A DNA stretch of 36,347 nt from Alphaproteobacteria bacterium (GTDB lineage: Bacteria; Pseudomonadota; Alphaproteobacteria; JABAAW01), in assembly GCA_014238535.1 (NCBI GenBank), contig JABAAW010000005.1, positions 22,692 through 59,038 on the forward strand, read 5' to 3'. A program made the position numbers and the translations under genes. Shown here piece after piece: positions 16,182 to 25,680 of this stretch. How positions within the stretch are numbered: position 1 is the stretch's first letter; every line of letters starts with the position of its first letter. The notes below the pieces were generated by a model. The model saw only the letters and a program-made list of their open reading frames with translations. It was not told where the DNA came from and did no database searches.

Positions 16182-19079
16182 GTGAAAGACGAAACAAAAC
16201 CAGCTTCTTATCCAGTACTCCTACCAAAAACGACATTTTCTCTACGCGCTGGCATGGCAGAGCGGAGCAAGGATTTTATAAAGAGATGGGAAGAATTCAA
16301 CCTCTGGGATAAGTTGCGCGAACAATCAGCGGACAAGAAGGATACTTTTATTCTACACGATGGACCTCCGTATGCGAACGGCGACTTGCACATGGGGCAC
16401 GCGCTAAATAAGATACTGAAAGACATCATTAATCGCTCGCGCCAAATGAATGGTTTTGATGCGCACTACATTCCAGGTTGGGATTGCCATGGTCTGCCGA
16501 TCGAATGGAAGGTCGAGGAGAACTATCGTGCGCAGGGCAAGAGTAAGGATGATGTATCGATTTCTGATTTTCGCAAAGAATGCCGAAGTTTTGCGAAGGG
16601 ATGGATAGAAAAGCAGAGAGAACAATTCCAAGCACTGGGATTGCTTGGCGATTGGCAAAACCCATACTTGACGATGGATTACAAAAGCGAGGCACGTATC
16701 GTCTCTGAGATTGGCAAATTTTTGTTAAGCGGCAACTTGAGCCAAAATGCGCGACCGGTGCTGTGGTCGATAGCCGAAAAAACCGCGCTAGCCGACGCTG
16801 AGGTTGAATATCACAAGCAGACCTCGCAAGCAATATTCGTAGCCTTTCCATTGAGCGATGATTCTTGCGAGAATCTAGGTTTGGCAACAGATACATCGAT
16901 TCTTATATGGACTACGACTCCATGGACGATACCCGCCAACCGCGCGATCGCTTTCAACAAGGGTTTCACATACTGCCTCGCACAAGATGAGAACAGCGGG
17001 CAAAAATTCCTGATTGAAGATGGTTGCCTAATAAACAAAAGCTTGGCGCGCAACTGGATACATAGAGGGAAGTATTTCTCTGGCACAGATTTGCTAGAGA
17101 AAAAACTAAAGGCGAGTCATCCACTCGCCTACCACCCCGACCCTGCTATCGCTCAGGGCTATAGCTACGAGGTGCCACTTCTCGCTGCGGATTATGTCAC
17201 ACGCGAGCAAGGCACAGGCTTCGTGCACACAGCACCCTCGCACGGCGAGGACGACTTTCGGCTTGGCAAAGAACACGACTTGCTGAGCGAGAATACAGTA
17301 GATGAGGATGGCTACTACACGCAACTAATCCCAGGCTTTGCAGGTGCGCGCATCTACGACGAGCATGGCAAGAAGGGCGATGCGAACGAGCGCGTATTAA
17401 AAGCCTTAGCGCAAACCAATCTGTTGTTAGGCAAAAATGATTATTCACACGACTATCCACACTCTTGGCGTAGCAAAACGCCACTCATCTTCCGCAACAC
17501 GAGCCAGTGGTTTATCCGTATGGATTGGCGTGGCGATGGTGAAAGCCACACTTTGCGCGAGAAGGCATTAGCGGAAATAGAGGGTGTGAATTTTTTTCCC
17601 AAAGAGGGTAAAAAACGCCTGCGCGATATGATAGCTTCGCGCCCCGATTGGTGCGTTTCGCGTCAACGACTTTGGGGCGTGCCGCTACCTATTTTCACAC
17701 ATAAACAAACGGGCGAGCCGCTACGCGAGCAAAGTGTAATCGATAGGGTAAGCGAAATTTTTGCTAATGAGGGCGCGGGAAGTTGGTATAGGCGAGAAGC
17801 GCAAGACTTTCTACCGGAACCTTACAAGGCTTGCGACTACGAGCAATGCCAAGACATAGTCGAGGTATGGTTTGACTCCGGCTCTACACACGCCTTCGTG
17901 CTAGAACCACGCTTGGGGATAGATTGCGCCGATCTGTACTTGGAAGGTTCAGACCAACACCGTGGCTGGTTCCACTCGTCTTTGTTGCAGGCTTGTGGCA
18001 CGAAGGGCAAGGCACCGTATAAATCGGTGCTTACACACGGCTTCGTGCTGGATGAGAATGGACGCAAGATGTCTAAGTCGCTCGGCAACATCATCGCGCC
18101 AGATAAGGTATTAAAAAAGCACGGACCGGACATCTTGCGCCTGTGGGTCGCTTTCTCTTACTACACGGGCGACCTGCGCATCGGCGAAGAGATTCTAAAA
18201 TCTTGCTCCGATACATACCGTCGCTTTCGCAATACCTTACGCTTTCTTCTCGGCAACCTGCCTGAGCGACGCGTAGCCTTACCAGATAACTTACAAGAAC
18301 TACCGATATTGGAACGCGTGCTACTGGCTATGCTCTCACGGCTAGACGAAGAGCTTGCTGGTTGTATTGATAAGCACAACTTCACGCCCTACATCAACGT
18401 TTTGCATGACTTTTGTAATGGCAGTCTTTCAAGCTGGTATTTCGATGTTCGCAAAGACTGCCTCTATTGCGATGGCGAGGGTGACGCAAAACGACAACAT
18501 TGCTTAGCGGTGATGGAGGTGTTGTTCGAGTTTCTCACCAGACGCCTAGCGCCGATTTTATGCTTCACGGCAGAGGAAGCCTACCAAGCCTTGCAGCAAA
18601 AACGCGGTGATGCTAACGAGACGAAATTACACGATTCGATACACCTACAGGAATTCGCCAAGATTCCACAGAGATGGCAAAATAAAAAATTGGTGGAAGA
18701 TTGGCAAGAGTTTCTATCAACCTCCGATTGGCATAGCATAATCAACCGCGAGATAGACGAGATGCGTAAAGACAAGCAGATTGGCTCGTCGCTGGAGGTA
18801 CGCCTTATATTCCCCTCCCCTAGCATTAACACTTGGAATAGAAGACTAGAAAGGCTGAGTATAGCAGATTCGGAAAAAGAAGCTGTGTTTGCCGAGGTTT
18901 TTATCGTATCCGATGTAGTTTTCGACAGAGAATCGCAATCTAGCGACTTGAAACCCCGCGTTGAGAAGATCAGCGACTGGCAAAAATGCGTGCGTTGCTG
19001 GAAGTTTACCGCAGATGTAGGAAAGCAAAAAGAGCACCCCGAACTATGTACGCGTTGCTACAAGGTAGTTACGGAATGA
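16182..19079 (+). CDS. ileS: Isoleucyl-tRNA synthetase
   Basis: IleS charges tRNA-Ile and edits misactivated valine. It is a class I synthetase with the HIGH motif as HMGH at 70-73 (PPYANGDLHMGHALNK) and KMSKS starting at K629. The tryptophan-rich editing-domain segment TTTPWTIPAN is present, and four cysteines near the end (CVRCW...CTRC) form the C-terminal zinc site. At 965 residues the length is normal. The start is GTG at 16182, matching the usual alphaproteobacterial N-terminus, although no strong ribosome site precedes it. It is the first gene of an operon with lspA. Confidence 0.97.
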   Translation: MKDETKPASYPVLLPKTTFSLRAGMAERSKDFIKRWEEFNLWDKLREQSADKKDTFILHDGPPYANGDLHMGHALNKILKDIINRSRQMNGFDAHYIPGWDCHGLPIEWKVEENYRAQGKSKDDVSISDFRKECRSFAKGWIEKQREQFQALGLLGDWQNPYLTMDYKSEARIVSEIGKFLLSGNLSQNARPVLWSIAEKTALADAEVEYHKQTSQAIFVAFPLSDDSCENLGLATDTSILIWTTTPWTIPANRAIAFNKGFTYCLAQDENSGQKFLIEDGCLINKSLARNWIHRGKYFSGTDLLEKKLKASHPLAYHPDPAIAQGYSYEVPLLAADYVTREQGTGFVHTAPSHGEDDFRLGKEHDLLSENTVDEDGYYTQLIPGFAGARIYDEHGKKGDANERVLKALAQTNLLLGKNDYSHDYPHSWRSKTPLIFRNTSQWFIRMDWRGDGESHTLREKALAEIEGVNFFPKEGKKRLRDMIASRPDWCVSRQRLWGVPLPIFTHKQTGEPLREQSVIDRVSEIFANEGAGSWYRREAQDFLPEPYKACDYEQCQDIVEVWFDSGSTHAFVLEPRLGIDCADLYLEGSDQHRGWFHSSLLQACGTKGKAPYKSVLTHGFVLDENGRKMSKSLGNIIAPDKVLKKHGPDILRLWVAFSYYTGDLRIGEEILKSCSDTYRRFRNTLRFLLGNLPERRVALPDNLQELPILERVLLAMLSRLDEELAGCIDKHNFTPYINVLHDFCNGSLSSWYFDVRKDCLYCDGEGDAKRQHCLAVMEVLFEFLTRRLAPILCFTAEEAYQALQQKRGDANETKLHDSIHLQEFAKIPQRWQNKKLVEDWQEFLSTSDWHSIINREIDEMRKDKQIGSSLEVRLIFPSPSINTWNRRLERLSIADSEKEAVFAEVFIVSDVVFDRESQSSDLKPRVEKISDWQKCVRCWKFTADVGKQKEHPELCTRCYKVVTE

Positions 19080-19651
19080 GTATTAAAATTAATTTCTCAC
19101 TTAGACAGCTAGCATTACAAAGACTTCTGCTGCTGCTTCCCGGTGTTCTCGCCTTCGCACTCGACCGAGCGAGCAAGTCGTGGGCTATGGAAAAAACTCT
19201 CGCTATTTGGCAGAGTGCCGATGCCACGCTCGCCTTCTCACCGCAGCTGTTAGACCTGAAGCTAGGCGAGGTCGGTATAGCTTTTTCTCTATCACTCAAC
19301 CGCGGCATCGCCTTCGGCTTTCTTGAACGACTAGGGAGCAACAGTCAGATATCGATAATTATACTTTCGCTATTGGTCGTTGCGCTGTTTGTTAAGCTTG
19401 CGCTCGACAAACGCCCGCTTCTCGCGGCGCTTGGGGCAAGTTTAATAGTTGGCGGAGCACTTGGCAATTTATACGACCGCATATACTATGAAGGTGTGCT
19501 TGACTTTATAGACGCCTACGCCTACGCATACCATTGGTATAAGTTTAACATCGCCGATGTTGCGATAACTTGTGGCGCGTTATTTTGGCTAGTCTCTGAA
19601 CTTTGCAATCCGCGCACTCGCGCTACAACTAAATCTGGTATGCAAAACTGA
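19076..19651 (+). CDS. lspA: Lipoprotein signal peptidase
   Basis: LspA is the inner-membrane aspartyl protease that removes signal peptides from diacylated prolipoproteins. The 191-residue protein has four hydrophobic helices. The family blocks are LNRGIAFGFL, GGALGNLYDRI, GVLDFIDAY and FNIADVAI; the catalytic aspartates are likely D143 and D161. The open frame extends upstream into ileS, but the ATG at 19076, overlapping the ileS stop as ATGA, gives the correct family start. It probably processes the lipoprotein encoded directly after it, among many others. Confidence 0.96.
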   Translation: MSIKINFSLRQLALQRLLLLLPGVLAFALDRASKSWAMEKTLAIWQSADATLAFSPQLLDLKLGEVGIAFSLSLNRGIAFGFLERLGSNSQISIIILSLLVVALFVKLALDKRPLLAALGASLIVGGALGNLYDRIYYEGVLDFIDAYAYAYHWYKFNIADVAITCGALFWLVSELCNPRTRATTKSGMQN

Positions 19652-20100
19652 TGTTATCTACAAAAAAAAACCATGCTACCATGCTACTACTAGCATTCTT
19701 TATGGTACCATTTTCTCCTTTACTTCTGGAGGGATGTTCTAAAAAAGGAGTGAACTCAAGCGTGTTAGTAGCCCAAGAAAGCGAAGCTCTATCGTTGCCG
19801 CACTTGCGTCCGCTCTCGCTTCCACCGCGCTACAACCTTGATGGCGGACAGGATAAACTATCACAGCCGACCGCCTCACTAACGGACAAAGAATCGTTAC
19901 GTATTTCTAATTTTTCGAACAAACAAAACGCTGATTTAGCGGACGGCAAGATAAATAGTAAGGATTCGTTTTTTTTGCAAAAACTTCAAATCGATAGACG
20001 TGATCCAAACATCCGCCGCGAGCTAGCGGAAAACAACAAGCAACCAGTACCACTATCGCAACCATTACTACGTGCTATCCAAGAAAATAGTAAAAAGTGA
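19651..20100 (+). CDS. bamF: DUF3035/BamF-type lipoprotein
   Basis: The 149-residue protein has a lipoprotein signal peptide with a lipobox-like LLEGC, giving lipidated C29. The mature part begins with the family pattern LPHLRPLSLPPRYNL, which matches DUF3035 proteins described as the BamF subunit of the outer-membrane barrel assembly machine in alphaproteobacteria. The rest is hydrophilic and poorly conserved. The ATG overlaps the lspA stop by one base (TGATG). Placement after ileS-lspA is common in alphaproteobacteria. The family call rests on the proline-rich motif and context. Confidence 0.8.
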   Translation: MLSTKKNHATMLLLAFFMVPFSPLLLEGCSKKGVNSSVLVAQESEALSLPHLRPLSLPPRYNLDGGQDKLSQPTASLTDKESLRISNFSNKQNADLADGKINSKDSFFLQKLQIDRRDPNIRRELAENNKQPVPLSQPLLRAIQENSKK

Positions 20101-20401
20101 AAACCAACGCGTAAAAGCTCGCGCAAGCCCAACTCGTCGCAATAGAAAACGAAGTTTTTTTCGCTGTCTGCTACTCACACTATAGTGTGAAGGCATTCCA
20201 TGTATTTCACCTCTTGTAAGAAGAGACATTAGTATAATTTTTGTTGCAAATCCTTATAGATAATTAGAATTATACTCAACGAGTGTAGCCGTTTTAGACG
20301 ATAGGCACTATACTCTTTGAGAGGGCACAGAGGTATTCATACTGCATTTATCCAACTTAAATTAAACATAATCCTACGCTCATCGCATCCTATTCCCCAC
20401 T
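20101..20401. other. 301-base spacer before pyc, with a perfect palindrome
   Basis: No convincing gene is seen. The spacer holds a T-rich run near 20155-20162, a 16-base perfect palindrome at 20175-20190, and AT-rich segments with TATACT at 20271-20276 and 20310-20315 that could be -10 boxes for pyc. No -35 box at standard spacing is clear. Confidence 0.45.
20175..20190. promoter_or_regulatory. 16-base perfect palindrome, candidate operator upstream of pyc
   Basis: TCACACTATAGTGTGA is identical to its reverse complement over all 16 bases. It has no loop and no T-tract after it, so it suits a dimeric repressor site better than a terminator. It lies 212 bases before the pyc start, so it may act on pyc or on a promoter not recognised here. 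Confidence 0.45.
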
Positions 20402-23400
20402 GTGAAGAAACTTCTAGCCGCCAACCGTTCAGAGATAGCGATTCGTATTTTTCGAGCTGCCAGCGAGCTTGGTCTGCGCACGGTGGCCCTATATTCGCAA
20501 GAAGATAGAACTGCACTGCATCGTTTTAAGGCGGATGAAGCCTACCTTGTAGGAGCAAACAAGAAGCCAATCGATGCGTACCTATCTATAGAGGATACGA
20601 TCGACATCGCATTAATGGCAGGCGTTGATGCAATACATCCGGGCTATGGTTTCCTATCTGAAAATCCGCACTTTGCCGAGGCCTGCGAAGCGGCTAAGAT
20701 AACTTTTATCGGTCCGAGCGCTTCGACCATGCGTGCGCTAGGCGACAAGGTATTGGCACGCAAGATAGCGCAGGATTTGCGTATTCCGGTGCTACCAGCG
20801 AGTCTCGAACTTGCCCACACGATGCAGACAGCGGAGTTATTTAGCGAAGGCGAGAGTCTCGGCTACCCACTAATGATTAAGGCGTCTTGGGGCGGTGGGG
20901 GGCGTGGAATGCGCGTTGTGAATAGTAAGGAAGAACTTCTTTCGGCAATCGAACAGGCACGACGCGAGGCTAGAAACGCTTTCGGAAGAGATGAGATATA
21001 CCTCGAACGTTACATAACGCAGGCTCGTCATTTGGAAATACAAATTCTCGGAGATGGGCAAGGTGGAGCTATCCACCTATTTGAACGCGATTGCTCTGTA
21101 CAACGGCGCAACCAAAAAATAGTCGAGCGAGCACCAGCCCCATACCTAAGCAACGAACAGCGCGAACAAGCTACGAACTATGCGCTTATGCTAGCGCGAG
21201 CTACTAACTATCGAGGAGCTGGCACGGTTGAGTTTTTACTCGATTCAGAACGAAACAGCTTACATTTTATCGAAGTAAACCCGCGCATACAGGTTGAGCA
21301 TACGATCACGGAGCAAATAACGGGCATCGATATCGTCAAGGCGCAGTTAGCATTGGCGGAAGGTAAAAGCATCGCCGATGTTTTACCTCGTCAAGAGGAG
21401 ATAATCTGCAACGGACACGCGCTACAATGTCGTATCACAACAGAAGACCCGATCAACAACTTCGTTCCAGACTACGGTCGTATAACAGCCTATCGCTCTG
21501 CGACAGGTTTCGGCATCAGGTTAGATGGCGGCAACGCCTATGCTGGCGCAGTTATATCGGCGGACTATGACCCACTATTAGAAAAGATAACTGTTTGGGC
21601 ACCAAGCGTTGACGAAGCTGTTATGCGCATGGGACGGGCATTGCGCGAATTTCGTATCAGGGGCTTGACAACGAACCTACCATTCTTAGAAAACGTAGTG
21701 CGTCACCCTAAATTTTCTAACTTTGAGTATACAACTCGCTTCATTGATCAAACGCCAGAGTTATTTCAGCAGATTCGCCGTAAGGACCGCGGCACACGAG
21801 TATTACGATACTTAGCGGATGTTACGGTAAATGGTTATCCTGGTTTGCGTGCCCCCACACCGAACAGCATAGGCAAAGATATAAATTTGGAGACGATAGC
21901 ACCGCCTTACTCGCCGCTGTTTTCGTCTTCTAGTAAACAGACACCACCTGCTGGAAGCAAACAACGTCTAGACGCACTAGGCGCGAAAGGCTTTGCGAGC
22001 TGGCTGAAGGCACAAGACGAACCTTTGATAACCGATACGACCATGCGCGATGCCCACCAATCGCTACTAGCAACTCGTCTTCGTAGTTACGACATTTTAC
22101 GCGCGGCTGATAGCTATGCTTATACCTTACCGCAACTGCTGTCGCTTGAATGCTGGGGCGGAGCAACCTTCGACGTTGCCATGCGCTTCCTGAACGAGGA
22201 CCCTTGGCAAAGACTACGAGGTTTACGCGAGCGTATACCTAACTTGTTATTACAGATGTTACTGCGCGGAGCGAACGCGGTTGGCTACAAGAATTACCCC
22301 GACAATGCAGTGCAATTCTTTATCAAACAAGCAGCAAGCGAAGGCGTTGACTTGTTTCGTATTTTTGATTGCCTTAACTGGGTTGAAAATATGCGCGTTG
22401 CAATAGACGCTGCAGGTGCCACAGGCAAGATAGTTGAAGGGGCTATCTGCTATAGTGGCGACCTATTCGATGATAGCCGCGACTATGGACTCGACTACTA
22501 TGTGTCTTTAGCAAAAGAGCTAGAAAAAACGGGTATCCACATCCTAGCTATCAAAGACATGGCAGGTCTTCTTCGCCCAGCGAGCGCAAGTGCACTGATA
22601 ACAGCTTTGAAAGACAGCGTTTCGATTCCACTTCACCTCCACACCCACGATACATCTGGTTTGGGAGCAGCAAGTATTTTGGCAGCTGTTGAGGCAGGCG
22701 TTGATGCCTTCGATGCAGCGATCGATTCTTTATCTGGCACAACATCGCAGCCTTGCCTTGGCTCGTTAGTCGCAGCTCTGAATGACCGCGCTAGCACGCG
22801 CAAAAACGACAAGCCGCGTGACAATGCGATAGATTTAGATGCGGTACGCGCCCTATCGCTATACTGGGAGCAGGTTCGCCTACTATACCGTTCGTTTGAA
22901 AGTGAGCAACGCTCTAGTGCTTCTGAAGTGTACCAACACGAAATGCCGGGGGGGCAATTCAGTAACTTGAAGGAGCAAGCCTACGCGTTAGGTCTAGGCG
23001 ACAAGTGGCTACGAATAGCACAAGCCTACAAGGATACGAATCTTTTGCTAGGTGATATAGTTAAAGTAACGCCATCTTCCAAGGTAGTAGGAGACGTAGC
23101 ACTAATGGTAGCCGCACGCGGTATTAGTGTCGAACAAGCCTTTGCCGAAGACTCTGGGTTTGTGTTTCCCGACTCGTTAGTTGATATGCTGCAAGGAGGA
23201 CTTGGCTGGCCATATGGTAAATCTGATGGCTTTCCACAAGGTGTAGTCGAACGCGTTTTGCGAGATAAGAAGGCTACTGAAAACAAATATCGATTGCGTA
23301 CAGGTGAGCGCGCGAGTGCGAAACTAGCATCCTACGATATGGAAAAGAAACGCGAGGAAGCTACACAGTCTTTGGGCTCGGTTTTAGCTGGCCGACATCT

Positions 23401-23941
23401 AAACGATAGCCAGCTTGCAAGCTACATCATGTATCCGGAGATTTTCTTAAATTTTATGCGCTCGCGCGAACGTTTCGGTCCTGTTGAGACTCTACCTACT
23501 GCAGCATATTTTTACGGTCTTAAACCAGGTCATTCGATTTCCGTCGAAATTGAGCAAGGCAAGACTCTCGAGATAGCCTGCCAAGCACTTGGAGCAGCGA
23601 ACAAACATGGACAGATTAATATCTTTTTTGAACTAAACGGGCAAACTCGAGTTATTTTGATAGACGACCGCTCTGTCAACCTTGGCGAGACACGGCGCAA
23701 AACGCAGATAGACAACCCCCAACATATTGGTGCGCTTATGCGAGGAGTTGTTGCTAAGGTTATTACGAAGATTGGTGCAAAAATCAAGGCAGGCGATGAT
23801 CTGCTTGCGCTCGAGGCAATGAAGATAGAGACTATCGTCAAAGCCAGCAATAATATTAAAGATGGGGCTACCGTCAAAGAAATTCTAGTATCGGAAGATG
23901 ATACAGTAGAGGCTGGCGACCTACTTATCGTGTTAAACTAG
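20402..23941 (+). CDS. pyc: Pyruvate carboxylase
   Basis: Pyc carboxylates pyruvate to oxaloacetate, replenishing the TCA cycle. All domains are in one 1179-residue chain: biotin carboxylase (residues 1-450, with the ATP loop KASWGGGGRGMR), carboxyltransferase (about 535-830, starting ITDTTMRDAHQSLLATR), the allosteric/tetramerisation linker, and the biotin carrier with EAMKIE, where K1141 is the biotinylated lysine. Length is close to the usual 1150. The start is GTG at 20402; no ribosome site is visible. It stands alone between spacers. A birA-type ligase must act on it but is not in this window. Confidence 0.97.
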   Translation: MKKLLAANRSEIAIRIFRAASELGLRTVALYSQEDRTALHRFKADEAYLVGANKKPIDAYLSIEDTIDIALMAGVDAIHPGYGFLSENPHFAEACEAAKITFIGPSASTMRALGDKVLARKIAQDLRIPVLPASLELAHTMQTAELFSEGESLGYPLMIKASWGGGGRGMRVVNSKEELLSAIEQARREARNAFGRDEIYLERYITQARHLEIQILGDGQGGAIHLFERDCSVQRRNQKIVERAPAPYLSNEQREQATNYALMLARATNYRGAGTVEFLLDSERNSLHFIEVNPRIQVEHTITEQITGIDIVKAQLALAEGKSIADVLPRQEEIICNGHALQCRITTEDPINNFVPDYGRITAYRSATGFGIRLDGGNAYAGAVISADYDPLLEKITVWAPSVDEAVMRMGRALREFRIRGLTTNLPFLENVVRHPKFSNFEYTTRFIDQTPELFQQIRRKDRGTRVLRYLADVTVNGYPGLRAPTPNSIGKDINLETIAPPYSPLFSSSSKQTPPAGSKQRLDALGAKGFASWLKAQDEPLITDTTMRDAHQSLLATRLRSYDILRAADSYAYTLPQLLSLECWGGATFDVAMRFLNEDPWQRLRGLRERIPNLLLQMLLRGANAVGYKNYPDNAVQFFIKQAASEGVDLFRIFDCLNWVENMRVAIDAAGATGKIVEGAICYSGDLFDDSRDYGLDYYVSLAKELEKTGIHILAIKDMAGLLRPASASALITALKDSVSIPLHLHTHDTSGLGAASILAAVEAGVDAFDAAIDSLSGTTSQPCLGSLVAALNDRASTRKNDKPRDNAIDLDAVRALSLYWEQVRLLYRSFESEQRSSASEVYQHEMPGGQFSNLKEQAYALGLGDKWLRIAQAYKDTNLLLGDIVKVTPSSKVVGDVALMVAARGISVEQAFAEDSGFVFPDSLVDMLQGGLGWPYGKSDGFPQGVVERVLRDKKATENKYRLRTGERASAKLASYDMEKKREEATQSLGSVLAGRHLNDSQLASYIMYPEIFLNFMRSRERFGPVETLPTAAYFYGLKPGHSISVEIEQGKTLEIACQALGAANKHGQINIFFELNGQTRVILIDDRSVNLGETRRKTQIDNPQHIGALMRGVVAKVITKIGAKIKAGDDLLALEAMKIETIVKASNNIKDGATVKEILVSEDDTVEAGDLLIVLN

Positions 23942-24013
23942 GCACAAAGGTGAAGACACTAGGTAAGATAAAGAAAGTATAGAAAAGCCAATTGATGTTT
24001 TATAATAATTTTC

Positions 24014-24820
24014 TTAAACAGCTGTCCACCCACCATCAACAGCGATGGATTCGCCAGTGATCAGCGCGGATGCGCTACTAGCCAGAAATACGACGGCACC
24101 TGTAATATCCTCGACCTTCCCTAGCCTGCCGAGAGGAATACGCGCGATGATTGCCACTCGTCTACTACCTTCTGTTAGCGAAGATTTCGTCAAGTCTGTT
24201 TCGATGAAAGTTGGGGCGATTGCGTTGACACGGATTCCATAGATAGCCAAATCTAATGCCATCGCCTTTGTCAAACCTTCGAGCCCATGCTTTGAAGCGC
24301 AATAGGCGGTACGTTGTTCTCCACCAACACGCCCCATCTGAGATGTGATATTTATTATCGACCCATGCCTACCTTCCGCCTGCATACGCCGAGCGATAGT
24401 TTGCGATAGGAAGAATGTTGCTCGCAGATTCAGATTTATGATCTGATCATAGACTTTTTCCTCGACTTCTAGGAATGCTTGCGGTTGGTTTGTACCTGCG
24501 TTGTTTACCAGTATATCGAACGGTTCTTCGGCAAGCAGTAGTTCGTCAATTTTTTTCTTATCTTGCACATCGGCTACGAGAATTTCTACCTTGTACCCTT
24601 TACCTTCGAGCATACGCGCAGCCTCTTCGAGATTTTGTCGATTTCGCGCGAGCATGCAAACTCGCGCCCCTGCGTGCGCGAGTGCTAGACTAGCCCCTAA
24701 CCCCAATCCGCGTGATGCGCCTGTTACTAAAGCCCGCAAGCCATCTAGCCGAAAATTTGACACACTAGGTAACTTGATGCTTGATAGATCGCTTTCGTCT
24801 TTTATCATTCCTTGCCCCAT
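24014..24820 (-). CDS. Short-chain dehydrogenase/reductase (SDR)
   Basis: A classical SDR of 268 residues. The NAD(P)-binding TGASRGLG is at 33-40, NNAG at 106-109, and the catalytic S160, Y173 and K177 (YCASK) are all present, so the enzyme should be active. The C-terminal ITGESIAVDGGWT is the usual end. The substrate is not evident; it resembles gluconate 5-dehydrogenase and 3-oxoacyl-ACP reductase types. The start is either ATG at 24820 or ATG at 24808, which has a purine-rich stretch before it. It begins 2 bases after hisN, so it is the third gene of the pgk-hisN-SDR set. Confidence 0.9.
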   Translation of the reverse strand: MGQGMIKDESDLSSIKLPSVSNFRLDGLRALVTGASRGLGLGASLALAHAGARVCMLARNRQNLEEAARMLEGKGYKVEILVADVQDKKKIDELLLAEEPFDILVNNAGTNQPQAFLEVEEKVYDQIINLNLRATFFLSQTIARRMQAEGRHGSIINITSQMGRVGGEQRTAYCASKHGLEGLTKAMALDLAIYGIRVNAIAPTFIETDLTKSSLTEGSRRVAIIARIPLGRLGKVEDITGAVVFLASSASALITGESIAVDGGWTAV

Positions 24821-24822
24821 AT

Positions 24823-25680
24823 CTAATAAATTTTATGAATTTGCGCGAGAGCTTGTTTGTGTAGGTTCTGACTTGCGCTTGCGAGCACATATCCTTGTGA
24901 TTTTATGGTTAGAGGCTCGCCATGCCAATCGCTTATTACCCCACCCGCTCTCTCGACGATAAGCACTAGAGGCATGAAATCGTATGCTTGCAACCCGCTT
25001 TCTAGTAGCAAGTCTATACCACCTGCTGCCAAACGCACGTACATGTAGCAGTCGTGCTCGTAGCGTACACTAGCGACTTCGGAGGTAAGCGCGCGAACGA
25101 CCTCCGGTTCTCCTTGTAGCGTCCTTTCAGCCTCTCCTATAACGATACGCGCCTGCGTTAAATTTTCGCAATGGCTAGTTTGCAACTGTCGTAATTTATT
25201 TCCTTTGGCATCTTCCTCCCAAACCTCTGCGTTCTGAGCTGCGAAGAATCTTCGGCACCCAAGAGCGGGCATGCTAACGCCGCTTGCTTGCAGAGACCCG
25301 TCTTCGTCTATACGCGCGAGCAATATTCCGAATAGAGGATATCCTGCTATGAATGCTTTTGTTCCATCGATTGGGTCGATCACCCACATTGCCGCTTTAG
25401 CGTTTTTAATTTTAAGCTGTTTAGTATTTTCGCCATGCGTCATGCCCATTTCTTCGCCTAGTATGGAGTCTTCTGGAAATGAGTTGTTGATTTCGGTGCG
25501 TAGAGCAGCTTCAGTTTCTATATCAGCGCACGTCATAGGCGAGTCGTCGCTTTTCGTCTGCACTTGGAGAGTGCTACCTCTCTCCATTGTATGAAAATAA
25601 GGCAAAACGCAAGATTCACCTTTTGCAAAAGCCGAGCGCATACAAGTGTGAACTGCTTCGATTATGCTCGGATTAGCCAT
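24823..25680 (-). CDS. hisN: Inositol-monophosphatase family, probably histidinol-phosphatase HisN
   Basis: The 285-residue protein is a Mg-dependent phosphatase of the IMPase fold. The metal-site motifs are present: CADIETE (D53), GEE (75-77), DPIDGTKAF (102-110) and the C-terminal AYDFMPLVLIVERAGG. The LQAYDFMPL form and PLFGILLARIDEDG are closer to HisN histidinol-phosphatases than to SuhB or CysQ, so histidine synthesis is the preferred role, by inference. The start ATG overlaps the pgk stop by 8 bases. Confidence 0.85.
   Translation of the reverse strand: MANPSIIEAVHTCMRSAFAKGESCVLPYFHTMERGSTLQVQTKSDDSPMTCADIETEAALRTEINNSFPEDSILGEEMGMTHGENTKQLKIKNAKAAMWVIDPIDGTKAFIAGYPLFGILLARIDEDGSLQASGVSMPALGCRRFFAAQNAEVWEEDAKGNKLRQLQTSHCENLTQARIVIGEAERTLQGEPEVVRALTSEVASVRYEHDCYMYVRLAAGGIDLLLESGLQAYDFMPLVLIVERAGGVISDWHGEPLTIKSQGYVLASASQNLHKQALAQIHKIY

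Noticed and set aside
18986-19075. Upstream extension of the lspA frame
   Set aside because: It lies wholly within ileS in another frame; the ATGA junction at 19076 gives the normal LspA N-terminus.
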